In this document: positions 51,020 to 59,796 of the stretch, piece after piece | Layout of the letters: every line of letters begins with the position of its first letter | Numbering within the stretch: the stretch's first letter is position 1 | Assembly: GCF_018131105.1 (NCBI RefSeq) | Contig: NZ_JAFCJI010000001.1 | Location: forward strand, 2,046,001 to 2,110,000 | From: Bradyrhizobium manausense | Lineage (GTDB): Bacteria; Pseudomonadota; Alphaproteobacteria; Rhizobiales; Xanthobacteraceae | Direction of reading: 5' to 3' | DNA: 64,000 nucleotides | Program-made: the position numbers and the translations under genes | The notes under the pieces: model-generated | Told to the model about the DNA's origin: nothing | The model's database searches: none | The model's input: only the letters and a program-made list of their open reading frames with translations

Positions 51020-51741
51020 TGCATTTGTTGACCAGCCCTGAGGCCTGGGCCGCACTGTTGACCCTGACTTCGCTCGAGATCGTGCTGGGCATCGACAACG
51101 TCATCTTCCTGTCGGTGATCGTCTCGCGCATCCCCGAGCCGCAGGCCAGTCGCGCCCGTCAGATCGGGCTCGCGTTGGCGTTGATCTTCCGCATCATCCT
51201 GCTCAGCGTGCTGGTCTGGCTGATCGGGCTGACCGCGCCGGTATTCTCGCTCGCGGGCTACGACTTCTCGTGGCGCGACCTTATCCTGATCGGCGGTGGC
51301 CTGTTCCTGATCGCGAAGGCGACGCACGAGATCCATGCCGAGGTCGAGTCCGGTGAAGGTGAGGGGAAACAGCAATCCGGCGGCCGCGCCTTCTTCTGGG
51401 TGATAGCTCAGATCATCGTCATCGACATCGTGTTCTCGCTGGACTCGATCATCACCGCGATCGGCATGGCACAGGACATCGAGATCATGGTCGCCGCTGT
51501 CGTGATCGCCTGCGTGATCATGTACATTTCGTCGGGACCTGTGGCGCGATTCGTCGCGGAACATCCGACCACCAAGATGCTGGCGCTGGCATTCCTGGTG
51601 CTGATCGGAGTCGCTCTGGTCGCTGATGGATTCAAGTTTCACATTCCGCGCGGCTACATCTATTTCGCAATTGCGTTCTCGGCGGCGGTGGAGTTCTTCA
51701 ACGTGCTGGCCAAGCGCAATCGCAGGAAGAAGCCCGGCTAG
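51016..51741 (+). CDS. TerC-family membrane protein
   Basis: 241 residues, about seven helices. The signature LEIVLGIDNVIFLSVIVSRIP lies near the N-terminus and is repeated as IIVIDIVFSLDSIITAIGM; the acidic residues inside the helices are thought to take part in metal transport. Family members are linked to tellurite resistance or to manganese export (Alx/MntY type). Translational coupling to pcs by the ATGA overlap is visible. The specific ion is not known. Confidence 0.85.
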   Translation: MMHLLTSPEAWAALLTLTSLEIVLGIDNVIFLSVIVSRIPEPQASRARQIGLALALIFRIILLSVLVWLIGLTAPVFSLAGYDFSWRDLILIGGGLFLIAKATHEIHAEVESGEGEGKQQSGGRAFFWVIAQIIVIDIVFSLDSIITAIGMAQDIEIMVAAVVIACVIMYISSGPVARFVAEHPTTKMLALAFLVLIGVALVADGFKFHIPRGYIYFAIAFSAAVEFFNVLAKRNRRKKPG

Positions 51742-51817
51742 CCGCTTCGGCTGGCGTCGAGTTGACAAGGCAGGCGTGATGTCTTTCGCTTGAAGGGCGA
51801 GAAGAGGAGGTCAGGTG

Positions 51818-52792
51818 ATGACCAAAGCCGTCCGGGTGCACAAGGTCGGGGGCCCTGAGGCCCTGGTCTATGAGAGCGTCGATATCCCGGCGCCCGGACC
51901 TGGCGAGGTGCGCATCCGCCAGCACGCAGTCGGCCTGAACTTCATCGACGTCTATTACCGCACCGGCCTCTACAAGGCGCCGGGGCTGCCCTTCATCGCG
52001 GGCAACGAGGCCTCCGGCGAGGTGGTCGCGGTCGGGCCGGGCGTGACCAATTTCCACCCCGGCGATCGCGTTGCCTACTACCACAATCTCGGCGCGTATG
52101 CGAGCGAGCGCAACATCCCCTGGGAGAAGCTGGTCAAGCTGCCCGACCACATCACCCACGAGCAGGGTGCGGTGCTAATGCTCAAGGGGCTGACCGTCTG
52201 GTATCTGCTGCACAAGACCTTCAAGGTCGAACCGCATCATCGCGTGCTGATCCACGCCGCAGCCGGGGGCATTGGCCTGCTCGCCTGCCAATGGGCGAGG
52301 GCGCTCGGTGCGCATGTCATCGGCACAGTCGGTTCGCGCGAGAAGGCCGAACTCGCGGAAGCCAATGGCTGCGACCACGTGATCCTCTACAACGAGGAAG
52401 ACTTCGTCGCCCGCGTGAAGCAGATCAGCCGCAACGAAGGCTGCGACGTCGTCTATGACGGCGTCGGCAAGTCGACCTTTCCAGGCTCGCTGTCCTGCCT
52501 GAAACCGCGCGGCATGTTCGTCTCGTTCGGCAATGCCTCAGGTCCCGTGCCGCCGTTCTCGATCGCTGAACTCAATAATCACGGCTCGCTGTTCGCGACC
52601 CGGCCGAAGCTCAACGACTATATCGGCACCCGCAAGGAACTGCTGGAAGGCGCCGACACGCTGTTTTCCGCCGTCATCAACGGCAAGCTGCATGTGCCGA
52701 TCAATCACGCCTATGCGCTGAAGGACGCCGCGAAGGCCCATATTGATCTCGAAAGCCGCAAGACGACCGGCGCGTCGATCCTGAAGCCGTAG
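51818..52792 (+). CDS. Zinc-free quinone oxidoreductase (zeta-crystallin type)
   Basis: 324 residues with GAGGAGGT ahead of ATG 51818. The medium-chain reductase fold is clear: an N-terminal GroES-like domain (GLNFIDVYYRTGLY, PFIAGNEASGEVVAVGPGV) and a Rossmann domain with VLIHAAAGGIGLLACQWARALGA and a NADPH-type pocket. VYDGVGKSTFPGSL and the ending SRKTTGASIL match QOR1-type enzymes that reduce quinones with NADPH. The catalytic zinc ligands are absent, as expected. A palindromic element follows its stop. Confidence 0.87.
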   Translation: MTKAVRVHKVGGPEALVYESVDIPAPGPGEVRIRQHAVGLNFIDVYYRTGLYKAPGLPFIAGNEASGEVVAVGPGVTNFHPGDRVAYYHNLGAYASERNIPWEKLVKLPDHITHEQGAVLMLKGLTVWYLLHKTFKVEPHHRVLIHAAAGGIGLLACQWARALGAHVIGTVGSREKAELAEANGCDHVILYNEEDFVARVKQISRNEGCDVVYDGVGKSTFPGSLSCLKPRGMFVSFGNASGPVPPFSIAELNNHGSLFATRPKLNDYIGTRKELLEGADTLFSAVINGKLHVPINHAYALKDAAKAHIDLESRKTTGASILKP

Positions 52793-52798
52793 GTCACC

Positions 52799-52883
52799 GT
52801 CATTGCGAGCGAAGCGAAGCAATCCAGAACTGCTTCCGCGGAAATCGTCCGGATTGCTTCGTCGCTTCGCTCCTCGCAATGAC
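52799..52883. repeat. Palindromic intergenic element B (between convergent genes)
   Basis: Left arm starts GTCATTGCGAGCGAAGCG and right arm ends CGCTTCGCTCCTCGCAATGAC, with AGCAATCC/GGATTGCT inside. The arms differ by a few inserted bases. The same sequence type occurs at 56558. It fills almost the whole gap between the quinone oxidoreductase gene and argD, which converge. Confidence 0.88.
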
Positions 52884-52888
52884 GAGCC

Positions 52889-54085
52889 TTACGCCACGCG
52901 TCTTGCCGCCCCCGCCTTGGTCAAAATCCCGTCGAGACAACAGGTCATCTCGGCGATCTCTGCCTTGGTGACATTCAGCGCAGGCATGAAGCGCAGCGTG
53001 TCGAGCTGCGGCGCATTCAGCAGCACGCCGGCTTCGAACGCCTGCGCGACGATGCCGGGCGCGATCGGCAGCTTGAGATCGAGCGCGAGCAACAGGCCGC
53101 GGCCGCGCACGGCGCCGAGGCCGTGCCGCGCCGAGACTTTCTGCAGTTCGCTTTCAAGCAGCAGGCCCGTCTCGGTGACCTGCTTCAGGAACTCCGGCTT
53201 GCCGACGTCTTCGAGCACAGCCAGCCCGGCCGCGCACATCAACGGGTTGCCGTTGAACGTGCCGCCCTGGTCGCCGTGCTCGAAGCAGGAGGCGCGTTCG
53301 GTCGCAAGCAGCGCTGCGAGCGGCACGCCGCCGCCGATGCCCTTGCCGAGCGTCATGATGTCGGGCGCGATTCCTGTGTGCTCATAGTGGAAGAGTTTTC
53401 CGGTCCGGCCCATGCCGGTCTGGATCTCGTCGAAAATCAGCAACAGGCCGTGCGCCTCGGTGAGCGCGCGCAGCTCCTGCAGGAACGGATCGGTCGCCGG
53501 CCACACGCCTGACTCGCCCTGGATCGGCTCGAGCATGACAGCGACGGTGTTGTCGTTGATCAGCGCCGCGACCGAGGCGATGTCGTTCAGCTTCGCCTTC
53601 TTGAAGCCGGCAACCTTCGGCTCGAACAGCGGCTCGAAGGCCTTCTTGCCCGAGGCCGACATCGTCGCCAGCGTTCTGCCGTGGAAGCCGCCTTCGAAGG
53701 TGATGATTTCGAACGCGCCGCCCTTGTGCAGGCTGCCATATTTGCGCGCGAGCTTGATCGCGCCCTCGTTGGCCTCTGCGCCCGAATTGGCGAAGAACAC
53801 CTGGTCGAAGGCGCTGTTCTCGACCAGCGTCTGCGCGAGCTTGAGGCTCGGCTCGTTGTAGAAGGCCGGGCTCGGCGTCAGCAGTCGTTTGGCCTGCGAA
53901 GCGAGCGCGTCCGCGACCGCCGGCGGGGAGTGACCGAGGCAGTTCACGGCCCAGCCCTGCACGAAATCGAGATAGCGCTTGCGGCTGTCGTCCCAGAGGT
54001 ATGAGCCGGCGCCGCGGACGAACACGGCCTTGGGCCGCGCCGTGATGTCCATGAGCGCGTCATACGGATGGGTGGCGGTGGTCAT
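52889..54085 (-). CDS. argD: Acetylornithine aminotransferase family enzyme
   Basis: 398 residues, normal for ArgD, a class III PLP aminotransferase that makes N-acetylornithine in arginine synthesis (and succinyl-diaminopimelate in lysine synthesis). Motifs: [38 protein letters not shown] (phosphate loop), [40 protein letters not shown] and the lysine in [17 protein letters not shown]. Usually argF follows argD in rhizobia; here it does not, so this may be a second paralogue. An arginine-rich leader ORF and a terminator hairpin precede it, suggesting attenuation. Confidence 0.87.
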   Translation of the reverse strand: MTTATHPYDALMDITARPKAVFVRGAGSYLWDDSRKRYLDFVQGWAVNCLGHSPPAVADALASQAKRLLTPSPAFYNEPSLKLAQTLVENSAFDQVFFANSGAEANEGAIKLARKYGSLHKGGAFEIITFEGGFHGRTLATMSASGKKAFEPLFEPKVAGFKKAKLNDIASVAALINDNTVAVMLEPIQGESGVWPATDPFLQELRALTEAHGLLLIFDEIQTGMGRTGKLFHYEHTGIAPDIMTLGKGIGGGVPLAALLATERASCFEHGDQGGTFNGNPLMCAAGLAVLEDVGKPEFLKQVTETGLLLESELQKVSARHGLGAVRGRGLLLALDLKLPIAPGIVAQAFEAGVLLNAPQLDTLRFMPALNVTKAEIAEMTCCLDGILTKAGAARRVA

Positions 54086-54147
54086 GTCGAACTCCTCTCA
54101 AGGCAGCGAAGATCTGGGGGCGGGTGAAAAAGGGACGCGAAAAGCAA

Positions 54148-54176
54148 GAAGGCCGCACTTTGCGGGTGCGGCCTTC
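54148..54176 (-). terminator. Intrinsic terminator / candidate attenuator in the argD leader
   Basis: On the minus strand: GAAGGCCGCAC, loop CCGCAAA, GTGCGGCCTTC, then TTGCTTTT. An 11-bp perfect stem with a T-rich tail, 26 bases after the stop of the Arg-rich ORF and 62 bases before the argD ATG. Its position within the leader rather than at a gene end suggests conditional termination. Confidence 0.8.
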
Positions 54177-54202
54177 TCGAAAACTGTGCTGAATTTACTG
54201 GT

Positions 54203-54292
54203 TCAGCGGCGTCGTCGGACATGGCGCAACCCATCATCGTCGCGGGAGCGACGACGCATGGCCTGGCGCAGATGGGTCCGAGTCTTGATCAT
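54203..54292 (-). CDS. Candidate arginine-rich leader peptide of argD (29 codons)
   Basis: ATG at 54292, stop TGA at 54203-54205; 29 codons, 11 of them arginine. It begins MIKTRTHLR and ends RHVRRRR followed by the stop. There is no ribosome site, but the promoter predicted just upstream would start the RNA within a few bases of the ATG, as in leaderless leader peptides such as rhizobial trpL. A hairpin inside the ORF (54238-54253, CGTCGC-TCCC-GCGACG) and the terminator at 54148 could form alternative structures. Arg codons are common by chance in GC-rich DNA, so this needs comparative proof. Confidence 0.5.
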   Translation of the reverse strand: MIKTRTHLRQAMRRRSRDDDGLRHVRRRR

Positions 54293-54301
54293 GGGGCGGG
54301 T

Positions 54302-54330
54302 CCGTACAGCCGAAGGGCAGGAGTTGTCAA
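54302..54330 (-). promoter_or_regulatory. Candidate sigma70-type promoter for the argD leader
   Basis: On the minus strand TTGACA (54330-54325) is a perfect -35, followed by 17 bases and GTACGG (54307-54302), a poor -10. It begins just after the TPR gene stop at 54336. Predicted transcription start is near 54295, three bases before the leader ATG. Confidence 0.5.
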
Positions 54331-54335
54331 GCGGG

Positions 54336-55484
54336 TTACTGAACGTTGTAATGCGAAAACACGTCGGCGACCCCGGCGTCGATCGCTTTCGCGGCGGCGA
54401 TGTCGCGCTCGGCACCTGCAGTGTCGCCCTTCTTCCGCTTCGCAAGCCCACGTCCATAGAGCGAGCTGCCGAGCTCCGGCTTCGCTCGCAGCGCGGCGTC
54501 GTAGTCGGTGATCGCCGCGTCGAGATTGCCGAGCTTGAGATAGGCGAGGGCGCGGCTGTCCAGCGTATCAGGATCGTTCGGGGCCATCCGCAGCGACTGC
54601 TCGCAATCGGCCAGGGCCTCCTGCAGACGCCCGAGGATTGCACGCGTCATGCAGCGCGAATTGAACACGCCGGAATAGCTCGCATTGGCCTTGAGCGCAC
54701 GATCGTAATCCGCAAGCGCCAGCGCATAATCGTGCGTCTCAAAATACATGTTGGCGCGCGCATAGAAATCGCGGTCGTTGTCCGGCGAGAGCTCAACCGA
54801 CTTGCCGAAATCGGCGAGCGCCCGGGCGCGGTCGCCGCGATCGCGAAAGATGCGTGCGCGATTGCCATAGGCGGGGCCATAGGCCGGATTGAGCCTGATC
54901 GAGGTGTCGAGATCGGCCAGCGCACGATCGGCCTCGCCATGTTCGCGATAGGCGCTGCCGCGGTTGTAGAAGGCGAGCGCGAACTTCGGATCGAGTTTGA
55001 TCGCGCGATCGTAGTCGGCGAGCGCCCGCCCATACTCGTTCTTGCCGATGTAGGAATTGCCGCGGTTGTTGTAGTACTGCGCCTCATCCGGAACGAGCCG
55101 GATGGCCCGCGTATAGTCCAGGATGGCGTGGTCGCGGTCGCCGAGATCGTCATGGACGATGCCGCGATTGTACCACGCGACGGCATCGCTGGCGTCGAGG
55201 TCGATCGCACGGTTGAGATCGGCCAAGGCGCGCTCGGTCTCGCCCTTGCGCCGATAGATCTCGCCGCGGTTGGCGAGTGCGACCGCGTTCGACGGATTGG
55301 CCTTCAGCAGGGCCGAGCAGCCTGCGAGCCGCTGCTCGTCGCTGACCTCGTCGGAACCGAAGCACCATTGTCGCGCCTGCGCCGCCGACGGGGATTGCGC
55401 GGCGGCTGGAAACGTGAGCAGGGTCAACGCAGTGGCCAGCGCGCGCAGCCCTGGCCGGATATCGATCCTGTGATTGCATGTCAT
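54336..55484 (-). CDS. Secreted tetratricopeptide repeat protein
   Basis: 382 residues with a signal peptide (GLRALATALTLLTFPAAAQ, cleavage near 28). From about residue 60 to 370 there are about nine TPR units, each with the W/Y..RG...G....A..D...A...D pattern (for example AVAWYNRGIVHDDLGDRDHAILDYTRAI). TPR arrays act as protein-binding scaffolds; partners are unknown. Two cysteines (QWCFGS, AGCSALL) lie before the repeats. The start lacks a good ribosome site. The gene precedes argD on the same strand but is separated from it by the attenuator-like leader. Confidence 0.82.
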   Translation of the reverse strand: MTCNHRIDIRPGLRALATALTLLTFPAAAQSPSAAQARQWCFGSDEVSDEQRLAGCSALLKANPSNAVALANRGEIYRRKGETERALADLNRAIDLDASDAVAWYNRGIVHDDLGDRDHAILDYTRAIRLVPDEAQYYNNRGNSYIGKNEYGRALADYDRAIKLDPKFALAFYNRGSAYREHGEADRALADLDTSIRLNPAYGPAYGNRARIFRDRGDRARALADFGKSVELSPDNDRDFYARANMYFETHDYALALADYDRALKANASYSGVFNSRCMTRAILGRLQEALADCEQSLRMAPNDPDTLDSRALAYLKLGNLDAAITDYDAALRAKPELGSSLYGRGLAKRKKGDTAGAERDIAAAKAIDAGVADVFSHYNVQ

Positions 55485-55609
55485 GTGTTTGCTGCGCAGA
55501 AACCAACAAGCCTCTAGCGCGTTTGTGATCTCGGGACGCGAATTGGTTCGAACCGGACCTCGTTCGGGACAGACCAAGAGGGACGGGACCAACCAGACAG
55601 TTTTCAGCC

Positions 55610-56545
55610 TTGTCCGACACGCCTTATCCGATCGACCTCGACAGCATTCGCGGCGCGTTTCCGCCGGGCATCGAGGCGCCGCCTTTGCTGCTCGATTTTG
55701 CCGGCTGGCTGAACGGGCGCCCCTGGGGCAGCGTCGGCTGCTTCTCGCTGCAGGGCCAGTTCTCCGACCAGGCCCCGATCTTCGACGGCAGCCCCTTGCG
55801 CGACCGCTTCGCACTGTTCATGCGCCTGCCTGACGGTTCAGCCGTCGGCGGCTGGTACGGTGCCGGTCTCGACCGGGACGATCCCCCGATGGTGGGGTTA
55901 GGCTCTGAGGGCGACTATGAGCTGCTCGCGCCGTCTCTCGACGCGCTGCTGTCGAAGCTGACCTCGCAGCAATTCGACAACGCCTGGCACGACCTGCGCC
56001 CGCACGACGAAGTCGAGCCCCAGACGGTCGAGCTTGCGCAGTGGCTCGCCCGAAGGCCGACCGGCGAACCCGTTGCCTGCGAGGACGGCGAACTGCCCGA
56101 TTTCCGCGGCTTCGTCGAGAAGTGGAGCCGGGACCGTGAGGATTATTGGGCCAATCATCGTCTGATGGCCGAACTCGGCTGGCGGCTCGCCGCGCATCTG
56201 CCGAAGGGCAAGAAGTCCTGGGACAAGACGCTTTTCGAGGTCGCGATATCAGGCAAGCAATACGAGGCGCGCGTCCTGTCGCGCGGACCGCAACCGTTCG
56301 AGGAAGCCGGCTCGATCGAATCCCTCTTGCGCGATCTGCGCGAGGAGATGCGCCGCGCCCAGCCCGAGCTCGGGCTGTGGTACGCGATGAAATTCGGCCT
56401 TTATGCCGACGGCCGCGTCATGCCGAATTTTGAGTACGACGTGCGCCCGATCATCGATGGCGAGCCGGCATTGCTCGCCGAAGCCAAGGCCGATCTCGCT
56501 CGCGCCCCGCGCCCGGAGCGCTGGGTCCCGAAATGGCTGGCCTGA
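55610..56545 (+). CDS. SMI1/KNR4 (SUKH)-like protein with YezG-like C-terminal region
   Basis: 311 residues from a TTG start without a clear ribosome site, so the start is uncertain; no membrane segment. The N-terminal half carries a SUKH-like pattern (FALFMRLPDGSAVGGWYGAG, PPMVGLGSEGDYELLAPSLDALLSKL). The C-terminal part (about 190-300) has LWYAMKFGLYADGRVMPNFEYDVRP, which resembles the DUF600/YezG immunity fold. Both folds are known from immunity proteins against contact-delivered toxins, but no toxin gene is nearby. These links are by eye and need profile searches. Confidence 0.6.
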   Translation: MSDTPYPIDLDSIRGAFPPGIEAPPLLLDFAGWLNGRPWGSVGCFSLQGQFSDQAPIFDGSPLRDRFALFMRLPDGSAVGGWYGAGLDRDDPPMVGLGSEGDYELLAPSLDALLSKLTSQQFDNAWHDLRPHDEVEPQTVELAQWLARRPTGEPVACEDGELPDFRGFVEKWSRDREDYWANHRLMAELGWRLAAHLPKGKKSWDKTLFEVAISGKQYEARVLSRGPQPFEEAGSIESLLRDLREEMRRAQPELGLWYAMKFGLYADGRVMPNFEYDVRPIIDGEPALLAEAKADLARAPRPERWVPKWLA

Positions 56546-56557
56546 TTGCATCCACGG

Positions 56558-56637
56558 CGTCATTGCGAGCGTAGCGAAGCAATCCAGAATCCCTCGGCGG
56601 CGACACTATGGGTTGCTTCGCTACGCCCGCAATGACG
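56558..56637. repeat. Palindromic intergenic element C (between convergent genes)
   Basis: Arms CGTCATTGCGAGCGTAGCG and CGCTACGCCCGCAATGACG, with AGCAATCC near the left arm and GGTTGCTT near the right. It is the same family as the element at 52799. It lies between the SUKH-like gene and rimO, which converge. Confidence 0.88.
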
Positions 56638-56645
56638 GAGCAGCC

Positions 56646-57965
56646 TCAAAATCCCGCGACGCTGCCGTGCAGATCGTATTGATCGGCCCGTTCGATCTTC
56701 GCGGTGACGATCTCGCCGACGCGCAGGGGGCGGCGGCTCGACAGATACACCGCGCCGTCGATCTCCGGCGCATCGGCCTTTGAGCGGCCCTTTGCAACGG
56801 TAGGTCCGACTTCATCGATGATGATCTGCTGGCGCGTGCCGACCTTGCGCTTCAGCCGGCGCGCCGAAATCTTCTGCTGGCGCGCCATCAGTGCGTTGTA
56901 GCGCTCCTGCTTGATTTCTTCGGGCACGGGATTGGCGATCGCATTCGACGTCGCGCCCGCGACGGGCTCGTATTTGAAGCAGCCGAGGCGATCGATTTCG
57001 GCTTCATCGAGCCAGTCCAGCAGATAGGCGAAGTCGGCATCCGTCTCGCCGGGGAAGCCGACGATGAAGGTCGAGCGCAAGGCGAGGTCAGGACATTCCT
57101 CGCGCCAGCGCTTGATGCGCGCCAGCGTCTTGTCCTGCGCGGCCGGGCGCTTCATCGCCTTCAGCACCTCGGGGCTCGCATGCTGGAACGGGATGTCGAG
57201 ATAGGGCAGCACCTTGCCCTCGTTCATCAGCGCGATGACCTCGTCGACATGCGGGTAGGGGTAGACATATTGCAGCCGCACCCAGGCGCCGAGTTCGCCA
57301 AGCTCGCGCGCGAGGTCGAGGAATTTGGCGCGGACCTGACGATCCTTCCACGGGCTCTCGGCATATTTGAGATCGACACCATAGGCCGAGGTGTCCTGCG
57401 AGATGACGAGCAATTCCTTGACGCCGGCGCCGACCAGGCGCTCGGCCTCGCGCAGCACGTCATCGGCCGGACGCGAGACCAGGTCGCCGCGCAGTTTCGG
57501 GATGATGCAGAAGGTGCAGCGGTTGTTGCAGCCTTCGGAAATCTTGAGATACGCGTAGTGACGCGGCGTCAGCTTGATGCCCTGCGGCGGCACCAGGTCG
57601 AGATGCGGGTTGTGCGCGGGCGGCAAAGCGCGATGCACGGCATCGAGCACACTCTCATATTGCTGCGGACCGGTGATCGAGAGGACACCGGGATAGGCCT
57701 CCTCGATCTGCTCGGGCTCGGCGCCCATGCAGCCGGTCACGATCACCTTGCCGTTCTCGGCCATGGCCTCGCCGATCGCCGAGAGCGATTCCTGCTTGGC
57801 GCTGTCGAGGAAGCCACAGGTGTTGACGATGACGATGTCGGCACCGTCATGCCTGCGGGCGAGCTCATAGCCCTCGGCGCGCAGGCGCGTGATGATGCGC
57901 TCGGAATCCACCAATGCCTTGGGGCAGCCGAGTGACGTGAATGAAATACGCGGCGCTCTTTCCAT
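56646..57965 (-). CDS. rimO: Ribosomal protein uS12 methylthiotransferase RimO
   Basis: 439 residues, the usual size. RimO adds a methylthio group to Asp89 of ribosomal protein S12. The N-terminal UPF0004 domain has [26 protein letters not shown] and [12 protein letters not shown] with its three cluster cysteines. The radical SAM domain has [19 protein letters not shown] (CxxxCxxC), and a TRAM domain ends the protein. The KALVDSE sequence distinguishes RimO from MiaB. Start MERAPRISF at 57965 is preferred; the longer reading to 58037 adds a non-conserved tail. Confidence 0.95.
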   Translation of the reverse strand: MERAPRISFTSLGCPKALVDSERIITRLRAEGYELARRHDGADIVIVNTCGFLDSAKQESLSAIGEAMAENGKVIVTGCMGAEPEQIEEAYPGVLSITGPQQYESVLDAVHRALPPAHNPHLDLVPPQGIKLTPRHYAYLKISEGCNNRCTFCIIPKLRGDLVSRPADDVLREAERLVGAGVKELLVISQDTSAYGVDLKYAESPWKDRQVRAKFLDLARELGELGAWVRLQYVYPYPHVDEVIALMNEGKVLPYLDIPFQHASPEVLKAMKRPAAQDKTLARIKRWREECPDLALRSTFIVGFPGETDADFAYLLDWLDEAEIDRLGCFKYEPVAGATSNAIANPVPEEIKQERYNALMARQQKISARRLKRKVGTRQQIIIDEVGPTVAKGRSKADAPEIDGAVYLSSRRPLRVGEIVTAKIERADQYDLHGSVAGF

Positions 57966-58128
57966 GTATCGCCTGGAACCTGCTGCTGAATTGTTCGGAA
58001 TTGCGTTCGAAGTAATTGATCCGATGACAAAATTCAACCGCTACGGCCGGCCTGGCGCCGGTAAAATGAGACATGGCTGGCGGCAGCCGCGTCAGGCTTT
58101 GTGCCCGGCGCGCGGCTGCTGTTGACGA

Positions 58129-58536
58129 TCAAGGCTGGTTGGCGGCGCCCTCGACGGCAAATGTATGATACGTGGCATATTTCTCGCCGACGGCTCGAAC
58201 TTTTACGTAGGCCGGGTCGTTTCGCCAGGCCCGAAGCGCCTCCATGCTCGGATACATGTAGATCACCACGCGTTTGGGCGGGTTTCCATCAACGGCAATG
58301 ACCTGTGCACCGGTTGCCGCCGCGCCTGCTGCAGCAACCAGTTTCCCGCCATGGGCCTTGATGATCTCCCTCGCCTTGGGGAGATATTCCCTGGCATAGC
58401 CATCGGGATCGGAGACGTCGATTTGACCGATCAGATAAGCGGGCCGGGACGTTTCACCATGCAGCGCCCGGCTGCCGAGGGCGCCCAATGCGGTACACGC
58501 CAACACCACGAGACCGATTCTGCATCGCGAATTCAT
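58129..58536 (-). CDS. DUF1330 protein with signal peptide
   Basis: 135 residues; GGGAGG precedes the ATG at 58536. A short signal peptide (RIGLVVLACTALGALGSRALHG) leads to a DUF1330 domain: YLIGQIDVSDPDGYAREYLPKAREIIKAHGGKLVAAAG, VVIYMYPSMEALRAWRNDPAYVKVRAVGEKYA. This ferredoxin-like dimeric fold (related to Dabb/EthD proteins) has no general function assigned. It diverges from a LysR regulator that probably controls it through the box at 58638. Confidence 0.85.
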   Translation of the reverse strand: MNSRCRIGLVVLACTALGALGSRALHGETSRPAYLIGQIDVSDPDGYAREYLPKAREIIKAHGGKLVAAAGAAATGAQVIAVDGNPPKRVVIYMYPSMEALRAWRNDPAYVKVRAVGEKYATYHTFAVEGAANQP

Positions 58537-58637
58537 GTGAGCCTCCCACTCATGCTTTGCCGCTGCCGCAAGCCGTAAGCTGCGCCGGACTCTCCGCGGG
58601 AATTCAAGGTGCGTCCAATACATATATTCTCTCACGA

Positions 58638-58658
58638 CTTATGCCTGAGTGGTATAAG
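58638..58658 (+). promoter_or_regulatory. LysR-type operator (CTTAT-N11-ATAAG)
   Basis: CTTAT at 58638-58642 and ATAAG at 58654-58658 form a perfect dyad with eleven bases between, the T-N11-A arrangement bound by LysR-family regulators. It ends six bases before the regulator's ATG and lies about 100 bases upstream of the divergent DUF1330 gene. Confidence 0.7.
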
Positions 58659-58663
58659 CGGGC

Positions 58664-59668
58664 ATGAACCTTCGACAGGCCCTCACGTTTCTGACCGTGG
58701 CCGAGCTCGGCACCGTCTCGAAGGCTGCTCTGCGGCTGCGTGTCGCCCAGCCGGCCTTGTCCAGGCAAATCATCGCGCTCGAGCAGGAGCTCGGCTTGCG
58801 GCTGTTCGATCGGGTCGGGCGCCGTCTTCTGCTGACCGGCGAGGGCGAGCAGTTGATTGCAGGGTGCCGCCTGCTGCTCAACAGTGTCAGTTCGCTGCAG
58901 GAGCAGGCTCAGTCGCTCCGTCAAGGCGACACGGGGGTTCTCAAGATCGCCGGGTCGCCGCAGCACATCGAGAGCGTGCTATCGCAATTTCTTCACCTGT
59001 ACGCGAAGCAATATCCCAAGGTCGAGATCAGGATCAGGGAGGGTACGGGCAGCGAAATATTGACCATGCTCGAACGTGGCGAAATCCATCTCGGCCAGAA
59101 CCTGCTGCACGCGGTCAGGCTGGACGAACGGCACTTCGGCAGTCTGCCGCTTGGATCCGTGCAGTTGCTGGCTGTGTGTCACCCTTCGACGCCCCTCGGC
59201 CCGAACCGTACCATCGAAATCGCCGATCTCGCTGGGCTTCCGTTGCTGCTGATGGACGGCGGGTTCGGGTTTCGCCGTGCCTTCGACGCGGCAAGCCGGG
59301 TGGCGGGGCTCAAACCGACGATCGCGTTCGAGAGTCGTAATCCGCATACCTTGCTGGCGCTCGCCGAGGCAGGCCACGGCGTAGCGATCGTTCCTTCCCA
59401 ACTGCAGTGCTGGCGTTACCGATTGAGGATCGTCGGTCTCACGCATCGACGACGCGTCTTGCAGGAGGCCCTGACCATCTCATGGGACAAGCGGCGCCCG
59501 TTGCCGCGCTTCGCGACTGATTATTGTGCAATGCTCGCCGCGCATATGCGCGAGACGTTTCCGATCACGCGCCCGACGGAGCCGGCCACGGCGAAACGCG
59601 GCGTTCGCTCCCGTGCAAAGCGCGTCCCGGCGGTCAGGAGCGCCGCGGCTGGTCGCAGCCGAGCTTGA
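58664..59668 (+). CDS. LysR-family transcriptional regulator
   Basis: 334 residues. The N-terminal winged helix-turn-helix is classical: MNLRQALTFLTVAELGTVSKAALRLRVAQPALSRQIIALEQELGLRLFDRVGRRLLLTGEGEQLI. The periplasmic-binding-like effector domain (about 90-300) follows, with VAIVPSQL. The last 35 residues are a basic, Arg/Ala-rich tail not typical of the family. The divergent DUF1330 gene and the dyad right before the start suggest autoregulation and control of that gene. The effector is unknown. Confidence 0.9.
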   Translation: MNLRQALTFLTVAELGTVSKAALRLRVAQPALSRQIIALEQELGLRLFDRVGRRLLLTGEGEQLIAGCRLLLNSVSSLQEQAQSLRQGDTGVLKIAGSPQHIESVLSQFLHLYAKQYPKVEIRIREGTGSEILTMLERGEIHLGQNLLHAVRLDERHFGSLPLGSVQLLAVCHPSTPLGPNRTIEIADLAGLPLLLMDGGFGFRRAFDAASRVAGLKPTIAFESRNPHTLLALAEAGHGVAIVPSQLQCWRYRLRIVGLTHRRRVLQEALTISWDKRRPLPRFATDYCAMLAAHMRETFPITRPTEPATAKRGVRSRAKRVPAVRSAAAGRSRA

Positions 59669-59796
59669 GCGCAGCCGTCTGGCCCGGATCTCATCTGCCT
59701 GATGGATGATCCTCGGCTAGTCCCAATTGCTCACAATTACCACCCTTTGCATCGCCTTCCGGCATGCTATGGATGAATCGCCGCGATGAGTGAGCT

